From Desulfobacteraceae bacterium (GTDB lineage: Bacteria > Desulfobacterota > DSM-4660 > Desulfatiglandales > Desulfatiglandaceae), in the NCBI GenBank assembly GCA_016844935.1, contig JAERTK010000214.1, forward strand, positions 1 to 64,000: a stretch of DNA of 64,000 nucleotides, in the 5' to 3' direction. A model generated the notes under the pieces. That model saw only the letters and a program-made list of their open reading frames with translations, did no database searches and was not told where the DNA came from. This document shows, in pieces, positions 19,423 through 28,679 of this stretch. Made by a program: the position numbers and the translations under genes. Each line of letters opens with the position of its first letter. Position 1 is the first letter of the stretch.

Positions 19423-20706
19423 ATGACACAATTAAAAGATGCAAGATCCGGAGTGGTTACGCCGGAAATGGAAAAGGTGGCAGCATATGAACAGGTGGAT
19501 GTAGATTGGCTTCAGGAGCAGATGGCTTCGGGAAGGGTGGTCATCCCCGCCAACAGGCGTCATGAGGGTCTGGTCCCCTGTGGTGTCGGCGAGGGACTGC
19601 AGGTGAAAGTCAATTCCAATATTGGAACTTCCTCTGACAGGGCCATCCTTGAAGAGGAACTGGAAAAACTCCGGGTGTCCATTGATGCCGGCGCAGATAC
19701 GGTCATGGATCTTTCCACGGGAAAGGATATGGATGGGTCCAGAAAAAGCATCCTGGCCGCGTCCACGGTCGCTATCGGGACGGTTCCCATCTATCAGGCC
19801 ATTGTTGAGACAGTGGAGGATAAGGGCGCTCTCATCGAGCTCGATGGGGATAAAATTTTTGAGGTGATAGAAAAACAGGCACAAGACGGCGTGGATTTCA
19901 TAACGGTGCATTGCGGATTGACCCTGGCGGCCCTTGATATGCTGAAAAAGCAGGGGCGCATAACCAATATCGTCAGCCGCGGGGGATCTTTTCTCACCAC
20001 ATGGATGCTGCACCACGGAAAGGAAAACCCCCTGTATGAGGAATATGACCGGCTCCTTGAGATCGCTCAAAAGTATGACGTCACCCTCAGCCTGGGGGAT
20101 GGGCTGCGCCCGGGTTGTCTGGCTGATGCAACGGACAGAGCCCAGATCCACGAGTTGATGACCCTTGGCGAATTGACCCGGCGAGCCTGGAAAAAAGACG
20201 TCCAGGTGATGATCGAAGGCCCGGGTCACGTGCCGCTGGATCAGGTTGAAACCAATATCATCCTGCAGAAGAAAATGTGCGATCATGCGCCGTTTTATGT
20301 GCTGGGCCCATTGGTGACGGACATTGCGGCGGGATATGATCATGTGGCCTGCGCCATTGGAGGGGCTCTTGCCGGCGCTGCCGGTGCCGATTTCCTCTGC
20401 TATGTGACGCCTGCTGAACATCTCTGCCTGCCGAGTGTTGCAGATGTTCGCGAGGGAGTGGTGGTGACCAAAATCGCCGCCCATGCAGCGGATATCGCAA
20501 AAGGGAACAAGCAGGCCATAGAACGGGACCGGCAAATGGCCGTGGCAAGGAGTAATCTGGATTGGGAAACCCAGATGAAGCTGGCCATTGACCCACAGAA
20601 GGCAAGGGGCTATCGTGAACAGAATCCACCTGAAGAGGATGATGTGTGCACCATGTGCGGGAAATTTTGCGCCATCAAACAGGTGAGAGATTATTTTACG
20701 GGTTGA
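19423..20706 (+). CDS. thiC: Phosphomethylpyrimidine synthase ThiC, or its paralogue BzaF
   Basis: Radical-SAM enzyme of the ThiC superfamily, which turns aminoimidazole ribotide into the thiamine pyrimidine. The 427 residues are the short form without the extra N-terminal domain of E. coli ThiC. Signatures include VNSNIGTS, TVMDLSTGKD, FITVHCG, SRGG, MIEGPGHVP, GPLVTDIAAGYDH and a C-terminal cluster motif with C409, C412 and C416. That spacing is CX2CX3C, one residue shorter than the CX2CX4C described for E. coli. Deltaproteobacteria may carry a paralogue, BzaF, that makes 5-hydroxybenzimidazole for cobamides from the same substrate; sequence reading alone does not separate the two. No other thi or bza gene is adjacent. 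Confidence 0.85.
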   Translation: MTQLKDARSGVVTPEMEKVAAYEQVDVDWLQEQMASGRVVIPANRRHEGLVPCGVGEGLQVKVNSNIGTSSDRAILEEELEKLRVSIDAGADTVMDLSTGKDMDGSRKSILAASTVAIGTVPIYQAIVETVEDKGALIELDGDKIFEVIEKQAQDGVDFITVHCGLTLAALDMLKKQGRITNIVSRGGSFLTTWMLHHGKENPLYEEYDRLLEIAQKYDVTLSLGDGLRPGCLADATDRAQIHELMTLGELTRRAWKKDVQVMIEGPGHVPLDQVETNIILQKKMCDHAPFYVLGPLVTDIAAGYDHVACAIGGALAGAAGADFLCYVTPAEHLCLPSVADVREGVVVTKIAAHAADIAKGNKQAIERDRQMAVARSNLDWETQMKLAIDPQKARGYREQNPPEEDDVCTMCGKFCAIKQVRDYFTG

Positions 20707-20783
20707 TGAAATCTGAATAGATAAGTCGCGTTATGGTTTTTTTTATTGCGGGCCCGGGCTGGGAAATGATGCCCAGGGTCCGT

Positions 20784-22169
20784 TCATTTCCCCAGACAGA
20801 ACTGGCTGAAAACACTGTCCATTACTTCATCATCGATGGTCTGCCCCGTGATTTCCCCTAAAAGCTCCAGACCGTTTCTGAGCTCAAAGGCAACGATCTC
20901 CATGGGTGCGCCGGTTCTCGCCTTTTTTCTCGCATTTGCAAAACAGTTTTTTGCAGCCTTCAGGGCTTTACGGTGTCTCAGGTTTGGGACTGCATGGGAG
21001 GTTGTGACCTCAAGTGAGCTGTCTGAAAGGATGGCATCCTTTATGGCTTCTTTCAGGTGGTCGATGCCCTGACCGGTCAGCGCCGAGATTTCCACAGTGG
21101 GGAAGCGATTCAGAAGATCACCCATTTCCCCGTAACCCGGGGCGGCCGGCAAGTCAATTTTATTGACCACCACCAGGGCTCTTTTCTTTTCGCATTGTGC
21201 CAGAATGTCCATGTCGTCCGAATCGAGGGGTCGGCTCCGGTCGATGACCATGAGCAGAAGATCGGCTTCGGCGATTTTTTGCCGGGTAAGATGAACACCT
21301 TGCCGCTCCACCTCGTTTTTGACCTCTCTCAAGCCTGCGGTATCTACGATGTGAAGGGGAATGCCGGAAATATTGAGCGTGGATTCAATAACGTCCCGCG
21401 TGGTTCCGGGTATGTCCGTTACAATGGCCCTCGGTTCATCCAGAAGGCGGTTTAACAGACTTGATTTGCCTGTGTTGACGCGGCCCACGATGGCGGTGTT
21501 GATGCCGTCAACCCATACGCGGTCGGCATGGGCTTTAATGAGGATTTCCATGGGTTGCACCAGGCTTTTTTCGATTGATTCCGCTCCCTCATCCCTGAAA
21601 AGATGTTCCAGGTCGTCTTCGGGGAAGTCGATGGCGGCTTCCGCGTTTGCCAGAATATGAATGGTTTTTTCCCGCAGGGCCTCGGTGTCTGTTTTTATGG
21701 ATCCCCGGACCTGTTGGGACGCCAGAACCAGTCCTCGCTCGGATTGTGCATTCATCAGGTCAACCACGGCCTCTGCCTGTGAAAGATCAATCCTTCCGTT
21801 CAAGAACGCGCGTTTGGTAAATTCTCCCGGTTCGGCTATCCGCGCACCCAGGTTCATGAGGATCGTCATGATTTTGGAGAGCAGGGCATATCCGCTGTGT
21901 GAGTTAATTTCAAAAACGTCTTCGCAGGTGTAGCTGTTGGGGGCGGCCATGAAAGAGACCAGGACTTCGTCGATGATATGGGTTGATTCGGGATCGCGGA
22001 TATACCCCATGTACAGCTGATGGCTTTTGAAAAGAGGCTGATCGGTTTTGGGCGTGAAAACGGTTTTTGCGATCTTGAGGGATTCAGGTCCGCTGATTCT
22101 GATGATGCCGATACCTGCCTGACCCATAGGCGTGGCGATGGCCGCGATGGTATCTTCTGCTGAGGACAT
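20784..22169 (-). CDS. mnmE: tRNA modification GTPase MnmE
   Basis: With MnmG it adds the (carboxymethyl)aminomethyl group to uridine 34 of certain tRNAs. The 461 residues show the N-terminal tetrahydrofolate-binding domain (about 1-120), a helical domain, and an inserted Ras-like G domain (about 220-375; G1 GRVNTGKSS, DTAGLRE, NKIDLP). The C-terminus ends FCLGK, where the cysteine is the conserved catalytic residue of the FC(I/L)GK motif. It closes the minus-strand rpmH cluster and is convergent with thiC. Confidence 0.96.
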   Translation of the reverse strand: MSSAEDTIAAIATPMGQAGIGIIRISGPESLKIAKTVFTPKTDQPLFKSHQLYMGYIRDPESTHIIDEVLVSFMAAPNSYTCEDVFEINSHSGYALLSKIMTILMNLGARIAEPGEFTKRAFLNGRIDLSQAEAVVDLMNAQSERGLVLASQQVRGSIKTDTEALREKTIHILANAEAAIDFPEDDLEHLFRDEGAESIEKSLVQPMEILIKAHADRVWVDGINTAIVGRVNTGKSSLLNRLLDEPRAIVTDIPGTTRDVIESTLNISGIPLHIVDTAGLREVKNEVERQGVHLTRQKIAEADLLLMVIDRSRPLDSDDMDILAQCEKKRALVVVNKIDLPAAPGYGEMGDLLNRFPTVEISALTGQGIDHLKEAIKDAILSDSSLEVTTSHAVPNLRHRKALKAAKNCFANARKKARTGAPMEIVAFELRNGLELLGEITGQTIDDEVMDSVFSQFCLGK

Positions 22170-22254
22170 AAAAAAGGGGGCCCTTGCTGCGGGAACCGGG
22201 TTTGGGGAACCCGCACGCTTTGAGGCCGGTTTGAAAAAATTAAATCAAAAGAAC

Positions 22255-23052
22255 CTATTGGGCTTTAGCGACCCGTGAAGAGCCGTTTTTCCTTGGAATA
22301 ATGACCACTTTTTTCAGAATCCCTTCTCCTTTTCCTTTGGTGCCCAGTTCGTCGTCGTCTCTAAGGGCCAGGTGAACGATCCTTCTGTCATGGGGGTTGA
22401 GGAGGTTGGTGGTCACAGGCCGCTTTATTTTTTTGGCCTTGTCACCCATTTTCAGCGCCATCTGAACCAGGAACTCCTGCCGTCTCAGCCGGTAGTTTTC
22501 CGAGTCTACGATCACGCGGGACCTTTTTTCCAGTGACTTATTGACAATTTTATTGACAATAAACTGGAGTGCATCCAGGGTTTTGCCTTTACGACCGATC
22601 AGGAGGCCGGTTTTGTCCCCGTCTATATTGAGGTTTACAGAACCGTCTTCTACCCGGCCCTTAACGGTGATCCCTTCCATGGGAATCAGGGCCAGGATAT
22701 TTTCCAGGGCCTCTTTGGCGATGGCAACTTCATCTTCCCGGGTATTCGTGGGGGCAGCTTCCGGATCGCCTGTTTCGGTTGTTTCCGGCGGATCAACTGT
22801 TGTGGGTACTTTTTCCGAAAGAGCGGTCGCTTCCTGGACTGCTTCCGCCGGTACTTTTTCAATCGCTTCAGGTTCTTCCCGTTTTACGGTGACTTTGATT
22901 TTCGCTTTTCTGCCGCCCACGAGACCGAAAATGCCGGCTGAACCTGGTTCAATGATGACAATATCCATCTGGTCTTTGTGGAGAGCCAGTTTACGGCACG
23001 CGTTTTCGATGGCGTCTTGATCGGTTTTTCCTTCAAATTCGTAAGTTTCCAT
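22255..23052 (-). CDS. jag: RNA-binding protein Jag/KhpB
   Basis: Cytoplasmic RNA-binding protein of 265 residues. An N-terminal Jag_N domain (about 1-52, with YEFEGKTDQDAIENACRKL) is followed by a Glu/Pro/Thr-rich linker (about 60-105), a KH domain (about 115-190, LLIGRKGKTLDALQFIVNKI) and a C-terminal R3H domain (about 195-258, containing RRIVHLALRDD). It lies 16 bp after yidC on the same strand, the usual position. Homologues bind many mRNAs and affect cell elongation in Firmicutes, which fits the nearby elongasome genes only as context. Confidence 0.93.
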   Translation of the reverse strand: METYEFEGKTDQDAIENACRKLALHKDQMDIVIIEPGSAGIFGLVGGRKAKIKVTVKREEPEAIEKVPAEAVQEATALSEKVPTTVDPPETTETGDPEAAPTNTREDEVAIAKEALENILALIPMEGITVKGRVEDGSVNLNIDGDKTGLLIGRKGKTLDALQFIVNKIVNKSLEKRSRVIVDSENYRLRRQEFLVQMALKMGDKAKKIKRPVTTNLLNPHDRRIVHLALRDDDELGTKGKGEGILKKVVIIPRKNGSSRVAKAQ

Positions 23053-23068
23053 GAGTGTCCTCCAGTTA

Positions 23069-24736
23069 TTACCCCTTCATTTTGTAAATTCGGTATTGCT
23101 GTCCTATGGAAAGGAGGTTGTTGACCAACCAGTAAAGAACAAGGCCGGAAGGGAAATTGATGAACATAAAGGTGAAAATGACGGGCAAAAACATCATGAT
23201 TTTCGCTTGTGTGGGATCCCCAGGGGTCGGGGTCATCTTTTGCTGGATGAACATGGAACCGCCCATCAAAAGAGTTAGCACCGGTATTCCATAAGGGGGT
23301 GTCATGAACGGGATTTCAAATGAGAAATGAAACAATCGATCGGGCGCTGAAAGATCATTGATCCAGAACACGAAGGGAGCGTGTCTCAGCTCGATGCAGG
23401 CGCCCAGAACCCTGAACAGCGCAAAGAATACCGGGATTTGGACCACCATGGGCAGACATCCGCCCATGGGATTCACCTTATAGGTTTTGTACAGTGCCAT
23501 CATTTCCTGATTCAGTTTTTGTTTGTCGCCCTTGTGCTTTTCCCTGAGCTTGGTCATGCGGGGCTGCAGTTTCTGCATTTCTTTCATTGACTTATAGCTC
23601 TTATGGGTAAGGGGCCAGAACAAGATTTTGACAAGGATGGTCAAAAGGATAATGGATACACCGTAATTATGGATGTACTGGTCGAAAAAGCGCAGGGTAT
23701 AGAGAAGGGGTTTGGCGATGATATCCGTCCAACCGAAATTGATGGCACGGTCCAGATTCTTGCCGAAATTTTTCAGGATGCCCAATTCGCGGGGGCCCAG
23801 GTACAGTTGATACTGATTTGTGGCCTGGGTGGATGGCTGGAGCGTAACCGGGGCAGGCAGGAAGACCCCTTCCAGCGCTCCCGAAGAAAGACGTTTCCCC
23901 GTAAAGGATCCTTTGGCGGGTATCTCGGGGACGATCGCTGAAATAAAATAGTTGTCTTCATAGGCGACCCAGCCGATATTTCCCCTGGCGGATTCTTCTT
24001 CACCCGGGTCTTCCACCTCTATTTCTTCCAGTTCATTATTCGAAAACAGGGCGAAACCCACATAGGCATAGTAGCTGCCTTTGTCTTTGGGGGGAACTGT
24101 CCTCAAAGTGGTCCTGAAAACGCCGTTTACAGGGGTTTCGGTTGGATTGGCTACCGTCACGGCGAGATCGATCCCGTATCGATCGGGATAAAAGCGGTAG
24201 GTCTGGGTGACGGCAAGACCGTTTTGCTGGGTTCCGCGAAAAACGACCGTTGCGGGTTCTGATCCCTCATTGAGTTTCAGGGACTCTTTGTCCACCGTAA
24301 AAACCACGTCGCTTTTTCCGCCCGTGGCGCTGCCGTCAAATTGAACGGTCAGGTAGTCACCCATCCCCTGTTCCAGGGTAACCAGTTCCACAAAAGGAGA
24401 ATTCGGATCCGTTGTCTGATGATATTTTTTCAGTTTAAAGCTCTTTATGGTGGGTCCCACATTGCTGAAAATAGCTTTGTAAAAGGGTGTATCGACTTCG
24501 ATTCTCTTCTCTTCCCGCTGGATTACAGGCTTTTCGGTTGTAGTAACAGCCCTGGTGGGTGAAACGGCGGCGATGTTGGTTTGGCTTTTGTCACCCGTGG
24601 GTGCCAACGGCTGGATGTTTTCCGCAATGGGCGCTTTTTCAGCCGGTGGCTGTTTCGGTTCGGGCGAGAAAAAAAGGGACCATCCAACAAGGACCACAAA
24701 GGATAGGGCAAATGCCAATATTGTTTTTTTATCCAT
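23069..24736 (-). CDS. yidC: Membrane protein insertase YidC
   Basis: Inserts and folds inner-membrane proteins with or without SecYEG. The 555 residues have the Gram-negative layout: an N-terminal membrane anchor (residues about 5-22), a Pro/Thr-rich linker, a large periplasmic beta domain (about 80-330) and the conserved five-helix insertase core (about 345-545), with the KEMQKLQPRMTKLREKHKGD cytoplasmic hairpin and GGCLPMVVQIPVFFALF. A 116-nt gap separates it from yidD upstream. Confidence 0.96.
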   Translation of the reverse strand: MDKKTILAFALSFVVLVGWSLFFSPEPKQPPAEKAPIAENIQPLAPTGDKSQTNIAAVSPTRAVTTTEKPVIQREEKRIEVDTPFYKAIFSNVGPTIKSFKLKKYHQTTDPNSPFVELVTLEQGMGDYLTVQFDGSATGGKSDVVFTVDKESLKLNEGSEPATVVFRGTQQNGLAVTQTYRFYPDRYGIDLAVTVANPTETPVNGVFRTTLRTVPPKDKGSYYAYVGFALFSNNELEEIEVEDPGEEESARGNIGWVAYEDNYFISAIVPEIPAKGSFTGKRLSSGALEGVFLPAPVTLQPSTQATNQYQLYLGPRELGILKNFGKNLDRAINFGWTDIIAKPLLYTLRFFDQYIHNYGVSIILLTILVKILFWPLTHKSYKSMKEMQKLQPRMTKLREKHKGDKQKLNQEMMALYKTYKVNPMGGCLPMVVQIPVFFALFRVLGACIELRHAPFVFWINDLSAPDRLFHFSFEIPFMTPPYGIPVLTLLMGGSMFIQQKMTPTPGDPTQAKIMMFLPVIFTFMFINFPSGLVLYWLVNNLLSIGQQYRIYKMKG

Positions 24737-24852
24737 AATCTGGGCTACTCAGTCCTAAAGGTTTCTGTTCGGAAAACCGGCACGGCACCGCTTTTTCAGA
24801 ACCATGTCAAATAACGGTGCGACGGTACGCCGTTCAAATGGGATCAATCACA

Positions 24853-25101
24853 TCATACCAGAGGGTCATATCCGCCGGGGTGAAACGGATGGCATTTAAT
24901 AATCCTGATTAGGGCCAAAAGGCTGCCCTTCAGGATTCCATACTTGCCATAGGCATGGCGAGCGTACGTGGAACATGTGGGGTAGAAACGACAGGAGGGC
25001 GACCAAAAAGGCGAAATGCAGAACTGATATAGGGCTATCAGGGCGATAGGCATATATCTGCATTTATATATGAAACCTTTATTAGACAACGATCTTTTCA
25101 A
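24853..25101 (-). CDS. yidD: Membrane protein insertion efficiency factor YidD
   Basis: Small protein (up to 82 residues) assisting YidC. The family cysteine/proline block is clear: [23 protein letters not shown], then A[17 protein letters not shown]. From the first ATG it overlaps the rnpA 3' end by 20 nt; an internal ATG at 25053 ([10 protein letters not shown]) would give 66 residues and resembles the usual N-terminus more closely. Neither has a strong ribosome binding site, so the start is left open. Confidence 0.9.
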   Translation of the reverse strand: MKRSLSNKGFIYKCRYMPIALIALYQFCISPFWSPSCRFYPTCSTYARHAYGKYGILKGSLLALIRIIKCHPFHPGGYDPLV

Positions 25102-25450
25102 GTTCTTTTTCGGCTTTTCGGAAGTTCAGATAGCCGGCGCCCTTTTTTGCAATGATGACGATGTCGTATCCCTGGGGAAGGCGTGCTTTATTGAGCCTGA
25201 AAAATTCTCTGATCAGTCGTTTGGCCCTGTTTCTTCGGACGGCATTACCCACTTTTTTGCTGGCCGTTACCCCAAGTCTGGTTGTTCCTAGCTCGTTCTT
25301 TCTGGTGATGGCGATAAAGTGCCCCATGTGGCGACCTTTTCCCGAACGATTTAATTTGACAAAATCCGCGCGGCGCAATAGTCTCTCACGCTTCGGGAAA
25401 GAAAAGGCCCCCCGCAGGCTTGTGGAAAATCGTTTCGGTTCAAAGGGCAT
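25082..25450 (-). CDS. rnpA: Ribonuclease P protein component
   Basis: Basic protein subunit of RNase P, which removes tRNA 5' leaders. The 122 residues contain [28 protein letters not shown], the family signature with its RNA-binding basic helix. The gene starts directly after the rpmH stop (TAAATG, no gap), a very tight coupling. The first 17 residues are longer than in many relatives. Confidence 0.95.
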   Translation of the reverse strand: MPFEPKRFSTSLRGAFSFPKRERLLRRADFVKLNRSGKGRHMGHFIAITRKNELGTTRLGVTASKKVGNAVRRNRAKRLIREFFRLNKARLPQGYDIVIIAKKGAGYLNFRKAEKELEKIVV

Positions 25451-25585
25451 TTATACGGTCAGTCTTTTTCGTCCTTTGGCCCTTCTTCTTTTCAGCACAT
25501 TTATTCCGGCCCGTGTTCGCATTCTGGCCCTGAAACCGTGGGTTCGCGCTCTCTTTATTCTACTGGGTTGATAGGTCATTTTCAT
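25451..25585 (-). CDS. rpmH: 50S ribosomal protein L34
   Basis: 44-residue, very basic protein with the near-invariant L34 sequence: [20 protein letters not shown], then [14 protein letters not shown] at the end. The open frame extends another 45 codons upstream, but the ATG at 25585 gives the standard length. A strong minus-strand promoter lies about 45 nt upstream. No dnaA is next to it, unlike in many bacteria. Confidence 0.97.
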   Translation of the reverse strand: MKMTYQPSRIKRARTHGFRARMRTRAGINVLKRRRAKGRKRLTV

Positions 25586-25626
25586 AATGGTGTAGAACCC
25601 CTTTGTTGAAATTTTATTTAAACGAT

Positions 25627-25656
25627 AATATAAACACATACGTTTATCCTTGTCAA
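25627..25656 (-). promoter_or_regulatory. Sigma-70-type promoter of the rpmH cluster
   Basis: On the minus strand a perfect TTGACA (25651-25656) is followed after 18 nt by TATATT (25627-25632), or after 17 nt by TTATAT. The -10 is about 42 nt from the rpmH start. This is the best promoter match seen in the window and probably drives rpmH-rnpA-yidD-yidC-jag-mnmE. Confidence 0.7.
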
Positions 25657-25789
25657 GCGGCAATTCCGCCAATCGGCAATTCTCATGATAAAAACAGTGC
25701 GGTTTCATCCGCCTTTTCAACTGCGACCATGGCCATTGCCTGAAGTCTCAGCCCTGATTCCGACAATTATGGTTTTTTAACATTTTTAA

Positions 25790-25818
25790 TTGATAATTTT
25801 TGCTGCATCCTATATCTA
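25790..25818 (+). promoter_or_regulatory. Candidate sigma-70 promoter for the mre operon
   Basis: TTGATA (25790-25795), 17 nt, then TATCTA (25813-25818), about 140 nt before mreB in the divergent 375-nt gap with rpmH. The remaining sequence of the gap shows no gene and no DnaA-box cluster. Assignment is by eye. Confidence 0.45.
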
Positions 25819-25906
25819 TTAAGGCCCGAGTAGATTAACTGTTGATTGCCCGTTGGCCGTATGGCCTTTCGTTTGTGGCATGTGCGGAAGGAAGTTTCCC
25901 CCATAG

Positions 25907-26994
<1,088 letters not shown>

Positions 26995-26995
<1 letters not shown>

Positions 26996-27008
26996 GGGCC
27001 GAGGCCCT
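26995..27008 (+). terminator. Weak terminator/attenuator-like hairpin after mreB
   Basis: AGGGCC and GGCCCT form a compact stem (5 bp with a 4-nt loop, or 6 bp with 2 nt) at the mreB stop codon, followed by AAAATCTTTTAG. It could reduce read-through so that MreB is made in excess over MreC/MreD. The T tract is short and the case is weak. Confidence 0.3.
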
Positions 27009-27154
27009 AAAATCTTTTAGTTCCCCTTTGCCCTTCCACTGCCTTTCCCTCGGCCAGGGTGTTTGGCTTCCGTGTCGATAACAAAAAAATTTATGGTTCA
27101 TCCGAAACCGTCCTTTGGCGGGTGTGGGTCACGGGGACGGCGGGGTAATAGCCA

Positions 27155-28009
27155 GTGCAGCGTGAAAGACGTTTTCCAAAAATATGGATCTGGTTGGCCT
27201 TTATCTGTTTCGCGCTGATTTTGCTTTCTTCAAATGCTGTTCAGCGCAGGAGCTGGAATTCAGCTGAGCAACTGGTTGTTGAGGGCACGACGCCGATCCA
27301 GAACTTTTTCAAGCAGTCCGTAAAACTGCTGGTGGACACGTGGGACGATTATTTCTATCTGGTGGATGTTCGACAGGAAAACCGACGTTTGAAACTGGAG
27401 TTGGATTCCTTCAAGCGGGAAAATGGCTTGTACAAAGAACTGGCGGCCACCCACGAGCGACTCCGCGATCTTTTGATGTTCAAGGAAGCGGTCAGCCGGC
27501 CGGCCGTCGCTGCTCAGGTTGTGGGCCTGGACCCCACAGGCTGGTTCCAGTCGGTTGTCATCAACAAGGGGAAGAAAGCGGGAGTTGGTCTGGATATGCC
27601 TGTGGTGAACGCCTCCGGTGTGGTTGGCCGGGTTGTATCTGTCTCCCCCAACTATGCAAAGGTGCTGCTGGTTGTGGATCAGAACAGTGCTGTCGATTGC
27701 CTTGTGCAGCGATCCCGCGACCGGGGAATGGTGAGGGGGCAGTCTGCCCAGGTTTGTCGATTGGATTATATGGTCAAATCCGGCGACGTGAAAGAAGGGG
27801 ATGTGGTGATTACATCGGGCTTGGGACAAGCATTTCCCAAAGGCCTTCCCGTCGGTACCATCTCTAATGTGAAGGGAGGGGATGGAACGCTTTTCAAGGA
27901 AATAGACGTGACGCCTGCCGTGGATTTTTCCAAGCTGGAGGAGGTCCTGGTTATTCAGCAGGCAGAAAGCCATGAAGGCAAAATAGACCCGGACCCGCCA
28001 ATGCATTAA
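27155..28009 (+). CDS. mreC: Rod shape-determining protein MreC
   Basis: Bitopic periplasmic scaffold linking MreB/MreD to the PBP2-RodA synthase. The 284 residues show one N-terminal membrane helix (about 10-28), a coiled-coil stretch (about 60-105) and the two beta-barrel domains (about 115-265, with GLDPTGWFQSVVINKGKKAG and KEGDVVITSGLGQAFPKGLPVG). The start is GTG at 27155 after a 159-nt gap; the upstream ribosome binding site is weak. Confidence 0.94.
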   Translation: MQRERRFPKIWIWLAFICFALILLSSNAVQRRSWNSAEQLVVEGTTPIQNFFKQSVKLLVDTWDDYFYLVDVRQENRRLKLELDSFKRENGLYKELAATHERLRDLLMFKEAVSRPAVAAQVVGLDPTGWFQSVVINKGKKAGVGLDMPVVNASGVVGRVVSVSPNYAKVLLVVDQNSAVDCLVQRSRDRGMVRGQSAQVCRLDYMVKSGDVKEGDVVITSGLGQAFPKGLPVGTISNVKGGDGTLFKEIDVTPAVDFSKLEEVLVIQQAESHEGKIDPDPPMH

Positions 28010-28122
28010 GGGACCCCTCGGGGTTTTCGGGGCTTTATGAGGAATGCGCCATCAGAACTTCAGGAAACAAGCCGATAGGCTTTTACATATGGGCATGGCT
28101 GGGCGGGGGGGGTGTAACGCTC

Positions 28123-28593
28123 TTGACCGGTATCTGGAGTAATCCCTGGGGACTGGATTTTTTCGACCTGGATTTTCTGGTGATTCTGACGGCTTATCTT
28201 TTTGTGGCTTTCGGTCAGATTACAGCGGGTGTTTTCGCCCTGGGACAGGGTTTTTTGATTGATGTTTTTTCAGGAGGATTGCATGGCCTGTTTACTGCTG
28301 CCTACCTGAGTGTGTTTTTCGTGATCCTGCTGGGATCCCGGTTTTTTAACCTTTTGAATCCGAAAGGTCAGGTCATCGTTGTGTCTCTTTCGGTTTTGCT
28401 AAAAAATGTCATGCTGCTGATCCTGCTTCGTATATTTTCCCAGGATATTGTTTATTCAAAAACACTTCTGCTGATTTCCCTTTTTTCCATATGCGTTACC
28501 GGTTTAGCTGCGCCACTTTTTTTTCAATTGTTCAACCATCTTAGAGGGGTCCCCGTCAGAATGGTTGAAGGGGCTTCGCCGGAAAAGAATTGA
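28123..28593 (+). CDS. mreD: Rod shape-determining protein MreD (start uncertain)
   Basis: Polytopic inner-membrane partner of MreC. From the first usable start, TTG at 28123, 156 residues with about five hydrophobic segments are read, consistent with MreD. However, the same frame is open upstream and encodes another hydrophobic stretch (FYIWAWLGGGGVTLL) that looks like the family's first membrane helix, with no ATG, GTG or TTG before it. An 8-G run (28105-28112) lies in that stretch, and ATGs in another frame (28089, 28095) precede it. Either an unusual start codon, a frameshift or a sequence error is possible. Neighbours mreC and mrdA support the identity. Confidence 0.85.
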   Translation: MTGIWSNPWGLDFFDLDFLVILTAYLFVAFGQITAGVFALGQGFLIDVFSGGLHGLFTAAYLSVFFVILLGSRFFNLLNPKGQVIVVSLSVLLKNVMLLILLRIFSQDIVYSKTLLLISLFSICVTGLAAPLFFQLFNHLRGVPVRMVEGASPEKN

Positions 28594-28679
28594 AAACATG
28601 ACGCCTCTGGTTGATATGCAATTCTTTATTTTCCGACCCTGTTGCCGAAATTACATAGAAGAACAAGGGTAAACAAACC

